Below the pieces are notes generated by a model. The model was not told the DNA's origin. It saw only the letters and a list, made by a program, of their open reading frames with translations, and did no database searches. From Algoriphagus yeomjeoni (GTDB lineage Bacteria > Bacteroidota > Bacteroidia > Cytophagales > Cyclobacteriaceae), in assembly GCF_003259505.1 (NCBI RefSeq), contig NZ_QLLK01000002.1:381387-445386 (forward strand): 64,000 bases of DNA. Reading direction: 5' to 3'. Below are positions 35,232 through 45,906 of the stretch, piece after piece (the stretch's first letter is position 1; each line of letters opens with the position of its first letter). A program made the translations under genes and the position numbers.

Positions 35232-38200
35232 ATGCGGTACAAAATTTACAAAAGCCTCTGGTTGATTGTATTTTCTCTGTGCATCAGCGTCACTATGGCG
35301 CATGCACAGGAAGTACAAATCACTGGTACTGTTTTAGACGAAACAGACATGCCTCTGCCTGGTGTAACGGTCCTTCTGAAAGGAACTGCCACTGGCACCA
35401 CTACAGATCTTGATGGAAAATATTCTATCAGCGCTCCTCGAGATGGTGTATTGGTTTTCTCATTTATAGGATATGATCCTGTAGAAATGGAGATCGGAAA
35501 TCAATCGGTAATCGACTTGACTATGAATCCAAATACTTCCGATCTGGAAGAAGTAGTAGTAATCGGATATGGCACAGCAAAAAAGCGGGATATCACTGGT
35601 GCGGTATCCTCTGTGAATCCGAATAAATTAGAAAATGAAAACCCGAACTCTGTTCAGGATATCCTAAGAGGAAATGCTGCAGGATTGAATGTGGGATTGA
35701 GTACATCTGCAAAAGGTGGTGGATCACTTCAGGTGAGAGGTCAGACTTCCCTAAATGCAGGCAACTCTCCCCTACTGGTTTTGGATGGAGCGATCTATTA
35801 CGGCGAGCTAGCTGATATCAACCCAAATGATATCGATAACCTCGAAGTGCTCAAAGATGCAAGTGCTGCAGCAGTATTTGGAGCAAAAGCTGCAAACGGC
35901 GTAATCCTGATCACAACCAAAAAAGGAACGATTGGCAAACCAACAATCAAATTCAATGCAAATGCTGGCCTTGCAACCATGGCAACCTTCCCTGAAGTAT
36001 ATGGCCCAGATGGATTTGTAAGTTGGAGAGAAGATGTTTTCAAAAGTATCAATGCAGGTGGTTATGACCCATTTGAGTTTTCTGACCCAAGAACACTCCC
36101 AAGTAATATTTCTTTGGAACAATGGATGGCATATGACGGATCTTCAGGAGACCCGGTGACTGTTTGGCTACAAAGACTTAACATGCAGCCAGCAGAAATC
36201 CAAAATTACCAAAATGGAAATTCCGTTGATTGGTATGACAAAATCTTCCAAACTGGATTCCGCCAAGATTACACAGTAAGTCTTTCCGGTAGAAATGAAA
36301 ATTTCAACTACTACTGGTCAGTTGGATATCTGAATAATGAGGGGATTATCATCGGTGATGAATTTGAGACCATCAGAACAAGGTTGAATCTGGAAGGAAA
36401 AGTCAATAATTGGCTTTCGGTAGGTACCAATATCCAATTTGCACATCAGGACGAAAGTCAAGTAACAGTAAACTGGAATCTACTAAGAACGCTCTCTCCT
36501 TGGGGTTCAGAATACAACGAAGACGGCACTTACAAGTGGAGACCTAATGATGAGCAAAGTGGTGGAACGCACCCATTCTATGACAGAAGCCATATCGATA
36601 GAGTAGATAGAGACCTCAATATCAATTCTACGATTTATGCCAATATCAAATTACCATTTGGCTTCAATTTCCGAACCAATTTCACTCCACGATTTACTTA
36701 CTACGAGTACTTCAATCACCAATCAGCTAACCATGCAGAATGGGGTCAAAGAGGTGGAATTGCATCCAGAAGACAAAATAAGACCTATTATTGGCAACTG
36801 GATAACATCCTAACTTGGCAGAAAACTTTTGCTGAGAAGCATGATTTCAATGCAACTTTCTTAGTGAACGCAGAGAAGTTCCAGTCTTGGGACAATACAA
36901 TGACCAATAATGGTTTTGAACCACATGACCGCTTAGGCTATCACAATATTGGTGGTGGTATCAACCCGATCATCTCCAGTAATGATGAATACAGTACTGG
37001 AGATGCATTGATGGGTCGATTGATCTACTCATACGATGGTAAATATTCTACCACTATTTCGGTAAGAAGAGATGGTTATTCCGCCTTTGGTCAAAGTAAC
37101 CCAAGAGCACTATTCTATTCTGCAGCTGTTGGCTGGGTTTTCTCTGACGAAAACTTCATCAATATTGACTGGTTAGATTTCGGTAAAATGCGCTTCTCTT
37201 GGGGTAGCAATGGTAACCGTGACATTGGTAGATATGTAGCACTTTCTGATTTGAATACAGGAAAGTATTTCTATGAGCGACCTAGCGGAGAACTGTATTT
37301 GGTCAACCAACTGTATGTAAACAGAATGCAAAATACTAACCTACAGTGGGAAAGAACAGAGTCCTTCAACCTAGGAATTGATTTCTCAGTTCTGAAAACT
37401 CGTCTGACAGGTACAATTGAAATGTACAAAATGTCCACTAGAGACTTACTAGTAGAGCGAAGCCTACCAGATTTCCTAGGATTCAACTTTGTATGGGACA
37501 ATCTAGGTCAGGTGGACAACAAAGGGTTTGAACTTACCCTAAACTCTACCAACTATGAGAGAAACAACTTCATCTGGAGGTCTACAGCTAATTTTCAATT
37601 GAATAGAAATGAAATTGTGAGCCTTTACGGAGACCTTGATGAGAATGGTGAAGAGTTGGATGATCCTAGTAATGGTTGGTTTATAGGACGCGCTATTGAT
37701 CAAATCTGGAATTACAAAACAGATGGTATATGGCAATTAAACGAATCTGAAGCTGCTGCTGACTATGGTGTTAAACCGGGCGATTTTAAAGTAGTAGATG
37801 TAGATGGTGATGGCTTATTTACCAATGCAGACCGTCAGTTTCAAGGTTTTACGCAGCCTAGGTTCCGCTGGAGTTTGAGAAATGAATTTGTTCTTTTCAA
37901 CAATTTTGATGTGTCAGTAATGGTTTACTCCTATTGGGGACATGATGGTTCTTTCAACCAAATGAAAAACAGAGATGGATTCCTAGACAGAACCAGCTCA
38001 TACATCACACCATATTGGACGGAGGAAAATCCTAGTAACGAATGGGCAAGGTTGAACTCTAGTGAAGGAGGAGCCGGTGGATTTAGTGTTTACCGTAAGA
38101 GATCATTTATTCGATTCGAAAATATCTCCATGGGCTACAATTTCCCGAAGCAACTGACAGAAAAAGCAAATATCACCAATTTACGTGTGTACGGTAATAT

Positions 38201-38303
38201 CAGAAACGTTGGGCATTTTGCACCACAATGGGACTTCTGGGATCCTGAAAACTCTGGTCCTATCCCGAGATATTTCACCCTAGGAATCGACGTTACACTG
38301 TAA
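35232..38303 (+). CDS. SusC/RagA-family TonB-dependent outer-membrane transporter (2)
   Basis: 1023 residues. The signal peptide is followed by the carboxypeptidase-D-like domain ([20 protein letters not shown]), then [24 protein letters not shown] and the plug motif [20 protein letters not shown], and finally the barrel. Its N-terminal ~110 residues closely track those of SusC-1 (shared [14 protein letters not shown]), while the barrel differs, so the two transporters likely import different fragments. It pairs with the SusD gene 16 bases downstream. Operator C upstream places it in the same predicted LacI regulon. Confidence 0.95.
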   Translation: MRYKIYKSLWLIVFSLCISVTMAHAQEVQITGTVLDETDMPLPGVTVLLKGTATGTTTDLDGKYSISAPRDGVLVFSFIGYDPVEMEIGNQSVIDLTMNPNTSDLEEVVVIGYGTAKKRDITGAVSSVNPNKLENENPNSVQDILRGNAAGLNVGLSTSAKGGGSLQVRGQTSLNAGNSPLLVLDGAIYYGELADINPNDIDNLEVLKDASAAAVFGAKAANGVILITTKKGTIGKPTIKFNANAGLATMATFPEVYGPDGFVSWREDVFKSINAGGYDPFEFSDPRTLPSNISLEQWMAYDGSSGDPVTVWLQRLNMQPAEIQNYQNGNSVDWYDKIFQTGFRQDYTVSLSGRNENFNYYWSVGYLNNEGIIIGDEFETIRTRLNLEGKVNNWLSVGTNIQFAHQDESQVTVNWNLLRTLSPWGSEYNEDGTYKWRPNDEQSGGTHPFYDRSHIDRVDRDLNINSTIYANIKLPFGFNFRTNFTPRFTYYEYFNHQSANHAEWGQRGGIASRRQNKTYYWQLDNILTWQKTFAEKHDFNATFLVNAEKFQSWDNTMTNNGFEPHDRLGYHNIGGGINPIISSNDEYSTGDALMGRLIYSYDGKYSTTISVRRDGYSAFGQSNPRALFYSAAVGWVFSDENFINIDWLDFGKMRFSWGSNGNRDIGRYVALSDLNTGKYFYERPSGELYLVNQLYVNRMQNTNLQWERTESFNLGIDFSVLKTRLTGTIEMYKMSTRDLLVERSLPDFLGFNFVWDNLGQVDNKGFELTLNSTNYERNNFIWRSTANFQLNRNEIVSLYGDLDENGEELDDPSNGWFIGRAIDQIWNYKTDGIWQLNESEAAADYGVKPGDFKVVDVDGDGLFTNADRQFQGFTQPRFRWSLRNEFVLFNNFDVSVMVYSYWGHDGSFNQMKNRDGFLDRTSSYITPYWTEENPSNEWARLNSSEGGAGGFSVYRKRSFIRFENISMGYNFPKQLTEKANITNLRVYGNIRNVGHFAPQWDFWDPENSGPIPRYFTLGIDVTL

Positions 38304-38319
38304 GCTAAAAGACTTTAAC

Positions 38320-40155
38320 ATGAAAATTAGAAGTAAAATAAATTATATAAAGATCCTTATGACAGGATTGATTGTAGTTGTCACTTCTGGATGTAATGAA
38401 GACTGGCTAGAACCTCAGCCTCTTTCCTTTTACTCCCCAGAAAACACCTATAATGAAGTTAGCGGCCTTTGGGCAGCTCTGGTAGCATGTGAGCGTAATA
38501 TGCGCCATGAATACACCGGCGATGGTTCTCCTATTCTTACTGAGCATATTTTCAGCGAAGTAGCGGTAGAGGGCACTACAGATAAATCTGGCCCAGCTCA
38601 GGATATGAATTTGCTCATAACTCCTGATGCAAATTTGAATAGTGTCAATACCAACAGAATCGGATGGTACTGGTATGAAGGCTATAAGGGAGTAAAGTAT
38701 GCAAATACGGTAGTATCCCGAATAGATGAGCCACAGGATTATGAATCAGAGGCTGAAAGAAATCACTTATTAGCCACTGCCTATTTCCATAGATCATTAA
38801 GATACTATAGACTGACGCAGCAATTTGGTGACATACCTTTGATTCTAGAGGAAATCGTAGAACCAAAGCTTGACTTCTACTCTACCGAACGTACAGTGAT
38901 TTTGAGAAAAATGAAAGAAGATCTGGAATGGGGCGAAGAGTGGATCCCAGAAGTAATGGATCGTGGGCGAGTGCCAAAAGGAGCATTACAACACCTGCTG
39001 ATCAAGATCAACCTAGCTCTAGGAGAATTTCAAGATGCACTTGACGTAGCAAATCGTCTTATTAATAACGGTCCGTATGCCCTTATGAAACAGCGATTTG
39101 GAGTATCTGCCAATGACCCTACTAAAAACGTAATCTGGGACCTTCACAGACCGGAAAACAAGTCTCCTGTTAGTAACACTGAAACAATTCTTTTGGTAAT
39201 GGACAGAGTTGATACAGATGGAAACTCTGGCGGAATTATTACGATGCGTAATGCAGTTCCGTTCTGGGGTAGTAATATCAATACACCTACCGGAAATAAA
39301 GGAACCTCGGACAGATCGGCTATTCCTATTGACCAGGTAACAGAATTCGGTCGAGGAATCGGAAGATTAAGAGCAACTTGGTATCACCAAAGCATGATTT
39401 GGGATGATGAGAATGACTTGAGACACGCTCCAGGTAACTGGATGGACATGGAAGACCTGGTTTATAACAATCCGGATATTTCTTCAAATGACCCTTATTA
39501 CGGGCAAAACCTGGAATTCAGAAACGAAGATGGAGTGGTGCTGGTAGTGGATACTATTAGAAGTTGGTTCTCATGGCCACATTACAAACTATTCGTCCCA
39601 GATGCACAGCGTAATCAGCCACAAGGCGGGCCTACCGATTGGTATATTTTCAGATTGGCAGAATCTTATTTATTGAGAGCTGAAGCTAAATATTGGTTAG
39701 GAGACTTAGCCGGAGCAGCAGATGATATCAATGCAGTAAGAACTAGAGCAGGTGCGGCACCATATGAAGCATCAGAAATCAACATTGGAACTGTATTGGA
39801 CGAAAGAGCTCGCGAGCTGTACTATGAAGAGCCTAGAAAAACTGAGTTGACCAGAATTGCTAGAATATTTGCAATGACAGGTAAAGCTGCTTACAATGGC
39901 AAGACCTACAATGAGGCTAACTTCTCTAAGGATAACTTCTACTATGATAGAATCATGGAAGTGACAGACTATTACAATAAAGGAGTCTTTACCAGACATG
40001 GGGATACGTATACACTAAGTCCGTATCATGTTTTATGGCCTATTCCACAGAATGCAATTAATTCTAATACAAAAGGTCACCTCAACCAAAATGAGGGATA
40101 CAATGGATTTGAAAACAACATTCCTCCACTTACTACTATAGAAACGGAAGAATAA
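38320..40155 (+). CDS. SusD/RagB-family outer-membrane lipoprotein (2)
   Basis: 611 residues; lipobox TSGC with lipidated Cys25 followed by NEDWLE. SusD features: [25 protein letters not shown] in the N-half (surface TPR helices), and [34 protein letters not shown] and the [19 protein letters not shown] segment in the C-half. Longer than SusD-1 and clearly divergent from it. Partner of SusC-2; the operon ends at a terminator 22 bases after the stop. Confidence 0.95.
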   Translation: MKIRSKINYIKILMTGLIVVVTSGCNEDWLEPQPLSFYSPENTYNEVSGLWAALVACERNMRHEYTGDGSPILTEHIFSEVAVEGTTDKSGPAQDMNLLITPDANLNSVNTNRIGWYWYEGYKGVKYANTVVSRIDEPQDYESEAERNHLLATAYFHRSLRYYRLTQQFGDIPLILEEIVEPKLDFYSTERTVILRKMKEDLEWGEEWIPEVMDRGRVPKGALQHLLIKINLALGEFQDALDVANRLINNGPYALMKQRFGVSANDPTKNVIWDLHRPENKSPVSNTETILLVMDRVDTDGNSGGIITMRNAVPFWGSNINTPTGNKGTSDRSAIPIDQVTEFGRGIGRLRATWYHQSMIWDDENDLRHAPGNWMDMEDLVYNNPDISSNDPYYGQNLEFRNEDGVVLVVDTIRSWFSWPHYKLFVPDAQRNQPQGGPTDWYIFRLAESYLLRAEAKYWLGDLAGAADDINAVRTRAGAAPYEASEINIGTVLDERARELYYEEPRKTELTRIARIFAMTGKAAYNGKTYNEANFSKDNFYYDRIMEVTDYYNKGVFTRHGDTYTLSPYHVLWPIPQNAINSNTKGHLNQNEGYNGFENNIPPLTTIETEE

Positions 40156-40176
40156 TCAACCTTCAACTCATGAACC

Positions 40177-40215
40177 AACGGAGACCAGAATCAACAACTG
40201 GTCTCCGTTTTTTTC
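40177..40215 (+). terminator. terminator of the second SusCD pair
   Basis: Perfect 12-bp stem AACGGAGACCAG/CTGGTCTCCGTT (40177-40188 and 40198-40209) followed by a T-run. Confidence 0.9.
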
Positions 40216-40229
40216 TACTACTTTTTTCC

Positions 40230-40262
40230 AAAAAAAATGCTACTCCAAACTTGGAGCAGCAT
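40230..40262 (-). terminator. terminator of the lacI-type gene
   Basis: Stem of about 11 pairs (40237-40247 with 40252-40262, one G-T wobble) followed on the minus strand by a T-run (A-run 40230-40236), 24 bases past the regulator's stop. Confidence 0.75.
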
Positions 40263-40285
40263 CTAAGGATAGCATCAGGTTTAAG

Positions 40286-41308
40286 CTATTCCTGACATGT
40301 TGACTCTCGGATTGTTATTTTAGAGGGTATTGTGATTACCTGATCTATTAAATCATAGTGATTTGGCTTTGTCAATTTCTTAATGAGCAACTTTGCGCAT
40401 TCACTACCAATCATGGAAGCAGGTTGAGTAATCGTAGTTAGCGAAGGATTCAGCAATCCAGCAATAGAAGAATTTGAAAAACTGATCAATTTTAAATCAT
40501 TAGGCATTCTCAAATTAGTTCGCTTTAAAGCTTGGTAGGTAGCAAAGGCTAACTTCTCTACCGAGGTAACTATCCCATCAGGTCTATTTGCTGAATTGAG
40601 TAACTCCTGAATTTTCTCTATGTTGCTCTGTTCATCATGGCCGCAATAAAGCGTCATGGAAGGATCCAATTCAATTCCTGCATCTGCGATAGCATCATTA
40701 AATCCACGCTGTCTCTCCTTACTGATGGACAAATCCACGCACAAGGTAAAAAATGTAATTTTTTTACAATTCTGATTTATTAAGTGCTGAGTAGCTTCAT
40801 AAGCACTTTCGTAATCATTGGTAATAAACTTAGTAGTGGGAATCTCCGAGCTTATCCGATCAAAAAATATGATTGGAAGCCCTCTATCGTGTAGTTTCTT
40901 CAAATGCGAGTTGTCACTAGTTTGGCTTGTCACAGACATCGCGATCGCATCAGCCCTGCCATTCAGAAGCAAATTCACGATCTTCCGCTCACGCTCCATA
41001 TCTTCGTGCGTGTTGTAGATTAAAAGATGATAGCCATGCTCCTGTGCTATCTCTTCGATTCCATCCATCACTTGCGCAAAGAAACTATTGATTCGCTCTG
41101 GGATGATAATTGCGATCGTTTTACTTTTATTTTCCCGCAAGCTACGTGCAAAAGGGTTTGCATGATAATTTAGCTTCTCAGCCATACTTATCACCTTCTT
41201 TTTAGTTGCCTCTGATATTTCGTAACTATCATTCAAAGCGCGTGAGACTGTTGAAGGAGCAAGCTTAAGTTCCGCAGCTAATTCTTTTAAACTAATTCCT
41301 GAAGCCAT
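40286..41308 (-). CDS. LacI/GalR-family transcriptional regulator
   Basis: 340 residues. The N-terminal helix-turn-helix reads ISLKELAAELKLAPSTVSRALN, followed by the hinge (MAEKLNYHANPFARSLRENKS) and a periplasmic-binding-protein-like sensor domain (TIAIIIPERINSFFAQVMDGI; ITFFTLCVDLSISKERQRGF; DGIVTSVEKLAFATYQALK). It probably represses when ligand-free and releases on binding a uronate or related metabolite, as UxuR/KdgR-like LacI members do; the ligand is inferred. It is divergent from uxaC across a 176-base region holding operator D, and related operators precede both susC genes and the DUF1080 gene. Confidence 0.94.
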   Translation of the reverse strand: MASGISLKELAAELKLAPSTVSRALNDSYEISEATKKKVISMAEKLNYHANPFARSLRENKSKTIAIIIPERINSFFAQVMDGIEEIAQEHGYHLLIYNTHEDMERERKIVNLLLNGRADAIAMSVTSQTSDNSHLKKLHDRGLPIIFFDRISSEIPTTKFITNDYESAYEATQHLINQNCKKITFFTLCVDLSISKERQRGFNDAIADAGIELDPSMTLYCGHDEQSNIEKIQELLNSANRPDGIVTSVEKLAFATYQALKRTNLRMPNDLKLISFSNSSIAGLLNPSLTTITQPASMIGSECAKLLIKKLTKPNHYDLIDQVITIPSKITIRESTCQE

Positions 41309-41391
41309 GGTATTAAAGGTAAAATGGGTCGTTAATTGATCACAAATTACGAATGATTGCCCGTATTTGGCCTATACCACTTGCATAATTT

Positions 41392-41405
41392 CGAAATCGT
41401 TTCCG
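41392..41405. promoter_or_regulatory. LacI-type operator D between lacI-type gene and uxaC
   Basis: CGAAATCGTTTCCG matches 11 of 14 positions of operator B and is itself roughly palindromic around a central CG. It lies in the divergent promoter region, 84 bases from the regulator start and 80 from uxaC, fitting autoregulation plus control of the uronate operon. Confidence 0.6.
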
Positions 41406-41484
41406 CATTTTATTACCTAAATACAGTCGATTCGAGGTATTTTTAAGTCAATAATAAGTTGTAGAAATTTAGCCAAAATAACAG

Positions 41485-42924
41485 ATGCCCTATTCAACAA
41501 CGAAATCATCATTCCTGAATGAGGATTTTCTTTTACAAAACGATTACGCAAAAGTTCTTTATCATCAGTACGCCAAGGATTTACCCATTATAGATTATCA
41601 TAATCACCTTCCGCCAGCTGAAATAAATGCCAATAAAAAATTTGAAAACATCTCTAAAATCTGGCTTGCCGGTGACCATTACAAATGGAGGGCAATGCGA
41701 ACTTTTGGAATAAATGAGAGATTTATTACCGGCGACGCTTCAGATGAAGAGAAATTTAAAAACTGGTCCAAAACGTTACCTTATACGCTTAGAAACCCAC
41801 TGTACCACTGGTCACATCTAGAGTTAAAGCGATACTTTGGTTTTGATGAGTTACTTTCTGAAAAAAATGCAGCTGAAGTCTACAAGCATTGCAACACTAT
41901 TTTGGAAGGAGACTCCTACTCTACTCAAGGCCTTTTGGCTCAGATGAAAGTAGAAGTGGTATGCTCCACGGACGACCCGATCGATTCATTGGATCAACAT
42001 ATTTCCTTTCACAAAAAGGGGAAAGATCTGGGTTTGTATCCGGCATTCCGCCCAGATAAAGCCTACGCAATAGAAAATCCAACTACCTATAAGGCTTACA
42101 TTTCCAGCTTAAGCTCTAGTGTCGGATTTGAAATCAATTCTTATGAGAAAATGCTGGAGGCTATGAGCATTAGGATAGACTATTTCCACGAGCGTGGCTG
42201 TAGATTATCTGATCATGGACTTGAGCAATTGTATTTCTATAAAGATGATGCCTTCTCAGCAGATTCCATATTCTCTCAAGTGCTTTCAGGTGATAATTTA
42301 TCTACTGAAAAGGTGAATTTCTTCAAGTTCACTACGCTAATGGCTCTGTGTAAAATGTATCATGCCAAAGGTTGGGTACAGCAATTTCACTTAGGTGCTC
42401 TGAGAAACACCAACGAGCGTTCTCTCAGAATCCTTGGACCAGATACTGGCTTTGATTCCATTGGAGATTTTGATCAGGCTAAAGCCATGTCAGGATTTTT
42501 CAATGCCTTAAATTCCGATGACCAGTTGACAAAAACTGTGATTTACAATCTCAATCCCCGTGATAATGAGGTTTTTGCTACGATGATAGGAAACTACAAC
42601 GATGGTTCTGTTCGTGGCAAAATCCAATTTGGATCAGGCTGGTGGTATCTCGATCAGAAGGATGGCATGGAGAAGCAACTCAATACACTTTCAAACATGG
42701 GTTTAATCAGCTGTTTTATCGGAATGCTAACGGACTCCCGTAGCTTCCTTTCCTTTCCACGTCACGAGTATTTCCGCAGGATCCTATGCAATCTTTTTGG
42801 ACAAGATGTAGCCAATGGCGAACTTCCTTGGGATGAGAAATGGCTTGGGGAAATCATCTCAGGAATTTGCTACTACAATGCCAAGCAGTATTTTGACTTT
42901 AGTCCCAAAAACATTCACGTTTAA
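41485..42924 (+). CDS. uxaC: glucuronate isomerase
   Basis: 479-residue cytosolic enzyme converting D-glucuronate to D-fructuronate (and galacturonate to tagaturonate). The metal-binding HxH is at His39/His41 (IIDYHNHLPPAEI), with EVVCSTDDPIDSL, FRPDK, LSDHGLEQLYF, QFHLGALRNTN and LTDSRSFLSFPRHEYFRRILC further on; all are family landmarks of the amidohydrolase-like barrel. It is first in a four-gene operon (uxaC, SDR, uxuA, acetyltransferase) starting under operator D. Confidence 0.96.
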   Translation: MPYSTTKSSFLNEDFLLQNDYAKVLYHQYAKDLPIIDYHNHLPPAEINANKKFENISKIWLAGDHYKWRAMRTFGINERFITGDASDEEKFKNWSKTLPYTLRNPLYHWSHLELKRYFGFDELLSEKNAAEVYKHCNTILEGDSYSTQGLLAQMKVEVVCSTDDPIDSLDQHISFHKKGKDLGLYPAFRPDKAYAIENPTTYKAYISSLSSSVGFEINSYEKMLEAMSIRIDYFHERGCRLSDHGLEQLYFYKDDAFSADSIFSQVLSGDNLSTEKVNFFKFTTLMALCKMYHAKGWVQQFHLGALRNTNERSLRILGPDTGFDSIGDFDQAKAMSGFFNALNSDDQLTKTVIYNLNPRDNEVFATMIGNYNDGSVRGKIQFGSGWWYLDQKDGMEKQLNTLSNMGLISCFIGMLTDSRSFLSFPRHEYFRRILCNLFGQDVANGELPWDEKWLGEIISGICYYNAKQYFDFSPKNIHV

Positions 42925-42926
42925 TT

Positions 42927-43745
42927 ATGAGCAGTTTACTATTTTCTCTTGAGGGAAAAAAAATAGCCTTCTCCGGAGCAACAGGAGTATTAGGCACATC
43001 AATGAGTTTATATCTTGCCAGCGAAGGCGCTGAGGTCCTGATTTTAGGGCGTACGCCAGCTAAGGTCGAAGATTTAGTAAAGCAAATAAAAGCTCACGGA
43101 GGTAAAGCCTTTGGCTATATCTGTGATGTAACCGACGAAAAAAGTATAGAAGATGTCTGTGTTGCAATTGAAAAAGACCATGGCTACCTGGATATTTTGA
43201 TCAATGCCGCAGGTGGTAATATGCCTGGTGCTGTAATCACTCCTGACAAAACATTAAAGGATCTGGAGCTGGATGGATTAAGAAAAGTGATGGACCTGAA
43301 TTACCTAGGAACAGCCATTCCTTCTAAGATTTTATTTCCACTAATGCTGAAAAATGGTAAAGGAAACATCATCAATATCAGCTCCATGGCTGCTTCCAGA
43401 CCTATGACGCGTGTGATGGGCTACGCTTCTGCCAAGGCTGCTATTGATAACCTAACCAAGTTCCTTTCAGTGGAGCTTTGCGCAAAACATGGTGCTGAGT
43501 TTAGAGTGAACGCAATAGCTCCAGGATTTTTCCTCACTGAGCAAAACAGAGCATTGCTTACAGAATCTGACGGAAGCCTTACCGGACGTGGAAATCAAAT
43601 CATCAGCCATACGCCTATGCATAGATTTGGTAAGCCTGAAGACCTCAATGGTGCTTTACATTGGCTTTGCGCTGATGCCTCTGAATTTGTCACAGGAACT
43701 ATCGTCGCAGTGGATGGTGGTTTTGGAGCCTATTCAGGAGTTTAG
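42927..43745 (+). CDS. SDR-family D-mannonate oxidoreductase (fructuronate reductase) candidate
   Basis: 272-residue classical short-chain dehydrogenase: cofactor motif GATGVLG in FSGATGVLGTS, INAAGG (NAG-type), catalytic Ser in NISSMAASRP, and YASAK for the Tyr/Lys pair. It begins two bases after uxaC and is followed by uxuA, so the missing step between them, reduction of D-fructuronate to D-mannonate, is the natural assignment. The classic UxuB belongs to the long-chain mannitol dehydrogenase family; SDR replacements are known in Bacteroidetes and Gram-positives. Specificity rests on context. Confidence 0.88.
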   Translation: MSSLLFSLEGKKIAFSGATGVLGTSMSLYLASEGAEVLILGRTPAKVEDLVKQIKAHGGKAFGYICDVTDEKSIEDVCVAIEKDHGYLDILINAAGGNMPGAVITPDKTLKDLELDGLRKVMDLNYLGTAIPSKILFPLMLKNGKGNIINISSMAASRPMTRVMGYASAKAAIDNLTKFLSVELCAKHGAEFRVNAIAPGFFLTEQNRALLTESDGSLTGRGNQIISHTPMHRFGKPEDLNGALHWLCADASEFVTGTIVAVDGGFGAYSGV

Positions 43746-43788
43746 CAATTTGAAATTTCAAACTTAAAAATCTCAAATCAATTACAAT

Positions 43789-44964
43789 ATGACCTATAAA
43801 ATGGAGCAAACCATGCGCTGGTATGGCCCAAACGACCCAGTAAGTCTCAGAGATATCCTACAAGCAGGAGCAACAGGAATCGTGACTGCTCTCCATCATA
43901 TTCCAAATGGAGAAACCTGGTCAAGAGAAGAAATCAAAAAACGTAAAAATACTATCGAAGCTGCTGGCCTGACTTGGTCAGTTGTGGAATCTGTTCCAGT
44001 TCACGAAGTAATTAAGACACGTTCTGGGAATTACCTTCAGGTAATCGAAAACTATAAGGAAACGCTCCGAAATCTTGCTGCTGAAGGCATTTATACAGTT
44101 TGTTATAATTTCATGCCTATTCTAGATTGGACAAGAACAGATCTAGAATTCGAACTTCCAAATGGCGTAAAAGCTTTGCTTTATGAAAAGAAAGCGGTTC
44201 AGGCTTTTGACCTTTTTATACTGGAAAGACCAGAAGCAAAAGCTGAATATTCGGCAGAAGAATACGCTGAAGTGAAGGCATATTACGAGGCCCTAACTCC
44301 TGCAAAGCATCAAATGATTTTCGACAATATCCTCAAGGGCCTACCTGGTTCTGAGATTGGATATACGCTGGAAGAATTTAAAACCATGCTAGCAACTTAC
44401 GACGGAATTGATGCAGCCAAACTAGCAGATCACTTGCGATTGTTTTTGGATGAAATTGTACCAGTGGCAGAAGAGAATGGCATGTGCGTAGCGATTCATC
44501 CAGACGATCCTCCCTTCCCTCTCTTTGGTCTTCCACGTATCATGAGCACAGCGGATGATGCTCGAAGAATTCTGAGAGATCAGCCGAGTCCTGCCAATGG
44601 CCTAACTTTCTGTACTGGTTCCTTTGGAGTAAGAGCTGACAACGATCTTCCTGCGATGGTCAAGGAATTTGGCGATCACATTCACTTCATCCATTTGCGA
44701 AGCACCAAAAGAGATGAGCATGGTAATTTCTTTGAGGACAATCACTTGGAAGGAAATGCGAATTTGGTGGAGGTAATTGACGCTGTGATAGATGTCCAGC
44801 AAAAACGAGGCAAAAGCCTCCCGATGAGACCAGATCATGGCCATCTGATGCTGGACGATTTGAATAAAAAAACCAACCCAGGCTATTCAGCTATTGGAAG
44901 GCTGAAAGGTCTTGCGGAAATCCGTGGCGTAGAAGCAGGTTTGCTTTATACCAAATCAAAATGA
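43789..44964 (+). CDS. uxuA: mannonate dehydratase
   Basis: 391-residue metal-dependent TIM barrel that removes water from D-mannonate to give 2-keto-3-deoxygluconate. Family landmarks are [74 protein letters not shown] and MRPDHGH, with the His/Cys/Asp metal ligands within them. A second in-frame Met four codons in (MEQTMRWYG) is a possible start. It overlaps the acetyltransferase gene by ATGA. Kinase and aldolase for the product (KdgK/KdgA) are not in the window. Confidence 0.95.
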   Translation: MTYKMEQTMRWYGPNDPVSLRDILQAGATGIVTALHHIPNGETWSREEIKKRKNTIEAAGLTWSVVESVPVHEVIKTRSGNYLQVIENYKETLRNLAAEGIYTVCYNFMPILDWTRTDLEFELPNGVKALLYEKKAVQAFDLFILERPEAKAEYSAEEYAEVKAYYEALTPAKHQMIFDNILKGLPGSEIGYTLEEFKTMLATYDGIDAAKLADHLRLFLDEIVPVAEENGMCVAIHPDDPPFPLFGLPRIMSTADDARRILRDQPSPANGLTFCTGSFGVRADNDLPAMVKEFGDHIHFIHLRSTKRDEHGNFFEDNHLEGNANLVEVIDAVIDVQQKRGKSLPMRPDHGHLMLDDLNKKTNPGYSAIGRLKGLAEIRGVEAGLLYTKSK

Positions 44965-45515
44965 CCGAAAAAGAGAAAATGCTTGCAGGCGAGCTCTACC
45001 AGGCCAGAGATCCGGAATTGGTAGCTGCACGTCTGAAAGTACGAAAACTGGTAAAATCCCTCAATGATTCAGATCCAGAGGATATCGAGTTTCGGATTTC
45101 TCTCATTCGAAAAATCTTTGGAAAAGCAGGTAAAAACTTTTGGGTTGAACCTCCTTTCTACTGTGACTACGGATCAAATATTGAAGTTGGAGATGATGTA
45201 TTCTTCAACTTCAATTGCGTAGTCCTGGATGTTGTCAAAGTTACACTTGGTGATAGAGTTCTGGTAGCTCCCAATGTGCAGTTTTACCCAGCTACCCACC
45301 CGCTCGATCCAGTGGTAAGAGGAAAAATGTGGGAATATGGCAAGCCAATCAGCATAGGAAATGACGTTTGGATCGGAGGATCAGCCGTGATTTGCCCCGG
45401 AGTTACCATCGGCGACAGGACAGTAATTGCAGCTGGGGCGGTTGTTACCAAGAGCTTTCCTGCGGATGTGGTCATAGGTGGCAATCCTGCTAAAGTCATT
45501 AAGAATCTGAAGTAA
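44961..45515 (+). CDS. sugar O-acetyltransferase (maltose/galactoside acetyltransferase type)
   Basis: 184-residue left-handed beta-helix acetyltransferase. The N-terminal mac domain ([19 protein letters not shown]) is followed by hexapeptide repeats, catalytic His113 in YPATHPLDP and a C-terminal [26 protein letters not shown]. It transfers acetyl from acetyl-CoA to a sugar hydroxyl. Start ATG is inside the uxuA stop (ATGA), so it is translationally coupled to the uronate pathway. A detoxification role, as proposed for LacA, is one reading; modifying a pathway sugar is another. Confidence 0.9.
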   Translation: MTEKEKMLAGELYQARDPELVAARLKVRKLVKSLNDSDPEDIEFRISLIRKIFGKAGKNFWVEPPFYCDYGSNIEVGDDVFFNFNCVVLDVVKVTLGDRVLVAPNVQFYPATHPLDPVVRGKMWEYGKPISIGNDVWIGGSAVICPGVTIGDRTVIAAGAVVTKSFPADVVIGGNPAKVIKNLK

Positions 45516-45906
45516 TTACCGTTTGTGTGACAAGAACGGAAGCTGGAGTGTCTGGCTTGGATTTTATATTTTTCGAATGACTCAAATGCCGAATTGGTGA
45601 AATTTCCTGAGCTGTCTTGTATTTCCTTTATTTTGCTAAACATTTGCTTATTTTTGGGCACAATAGTTTTTAACCCTTTTGTTTTGACTGAATAAAATCG
45701 TGCTTGTCTGCCTCATGCAGGCCTGACAAAACCGTCACAAACTGTGATGGTATAATCCAAGCGAGATTCTTCACAATAGTTATCGGGATAGCCTTAAAAA
45801 ATCAATAGTATTATATGAAATCGAGCATGATTCAAGAATCACACAGAGTGATGATTATTCAACTTGCGAGATTCCATGTGACCTTAAAAAATCTAATTAT
45901 AAACAC
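45516..45906. other. structured spacer upstream of UDP-glucuronate decarboxylase
   Basis: 391 gene-free bases. A hairpin TTGTCTGCCT/AGGCCTGACAA (45704-45713 and 45719-45729, one bulge) is followed at once by the inverted repeat ACCGTCACAAACTGTGATGGT (45731-45751). Further on are two imperfect direct repeats sharing GCGAGATTC and CCTTAAAAAATC (near 45762-45804 and 45866-45893). The paired repeats could be regulator sites for the downstream gene; I cannot name the regulator. Confidence 0.45.

Noticed and set aside
45731..45751. CRP-like site before uxs
   Set aside because: The half-sites are in the order TCACA-TGTGA, the reverse of the CRP consensus TGTGA-N6-TCACA, and the spacing is wrong; kept only as an unnamed inverted repeat.
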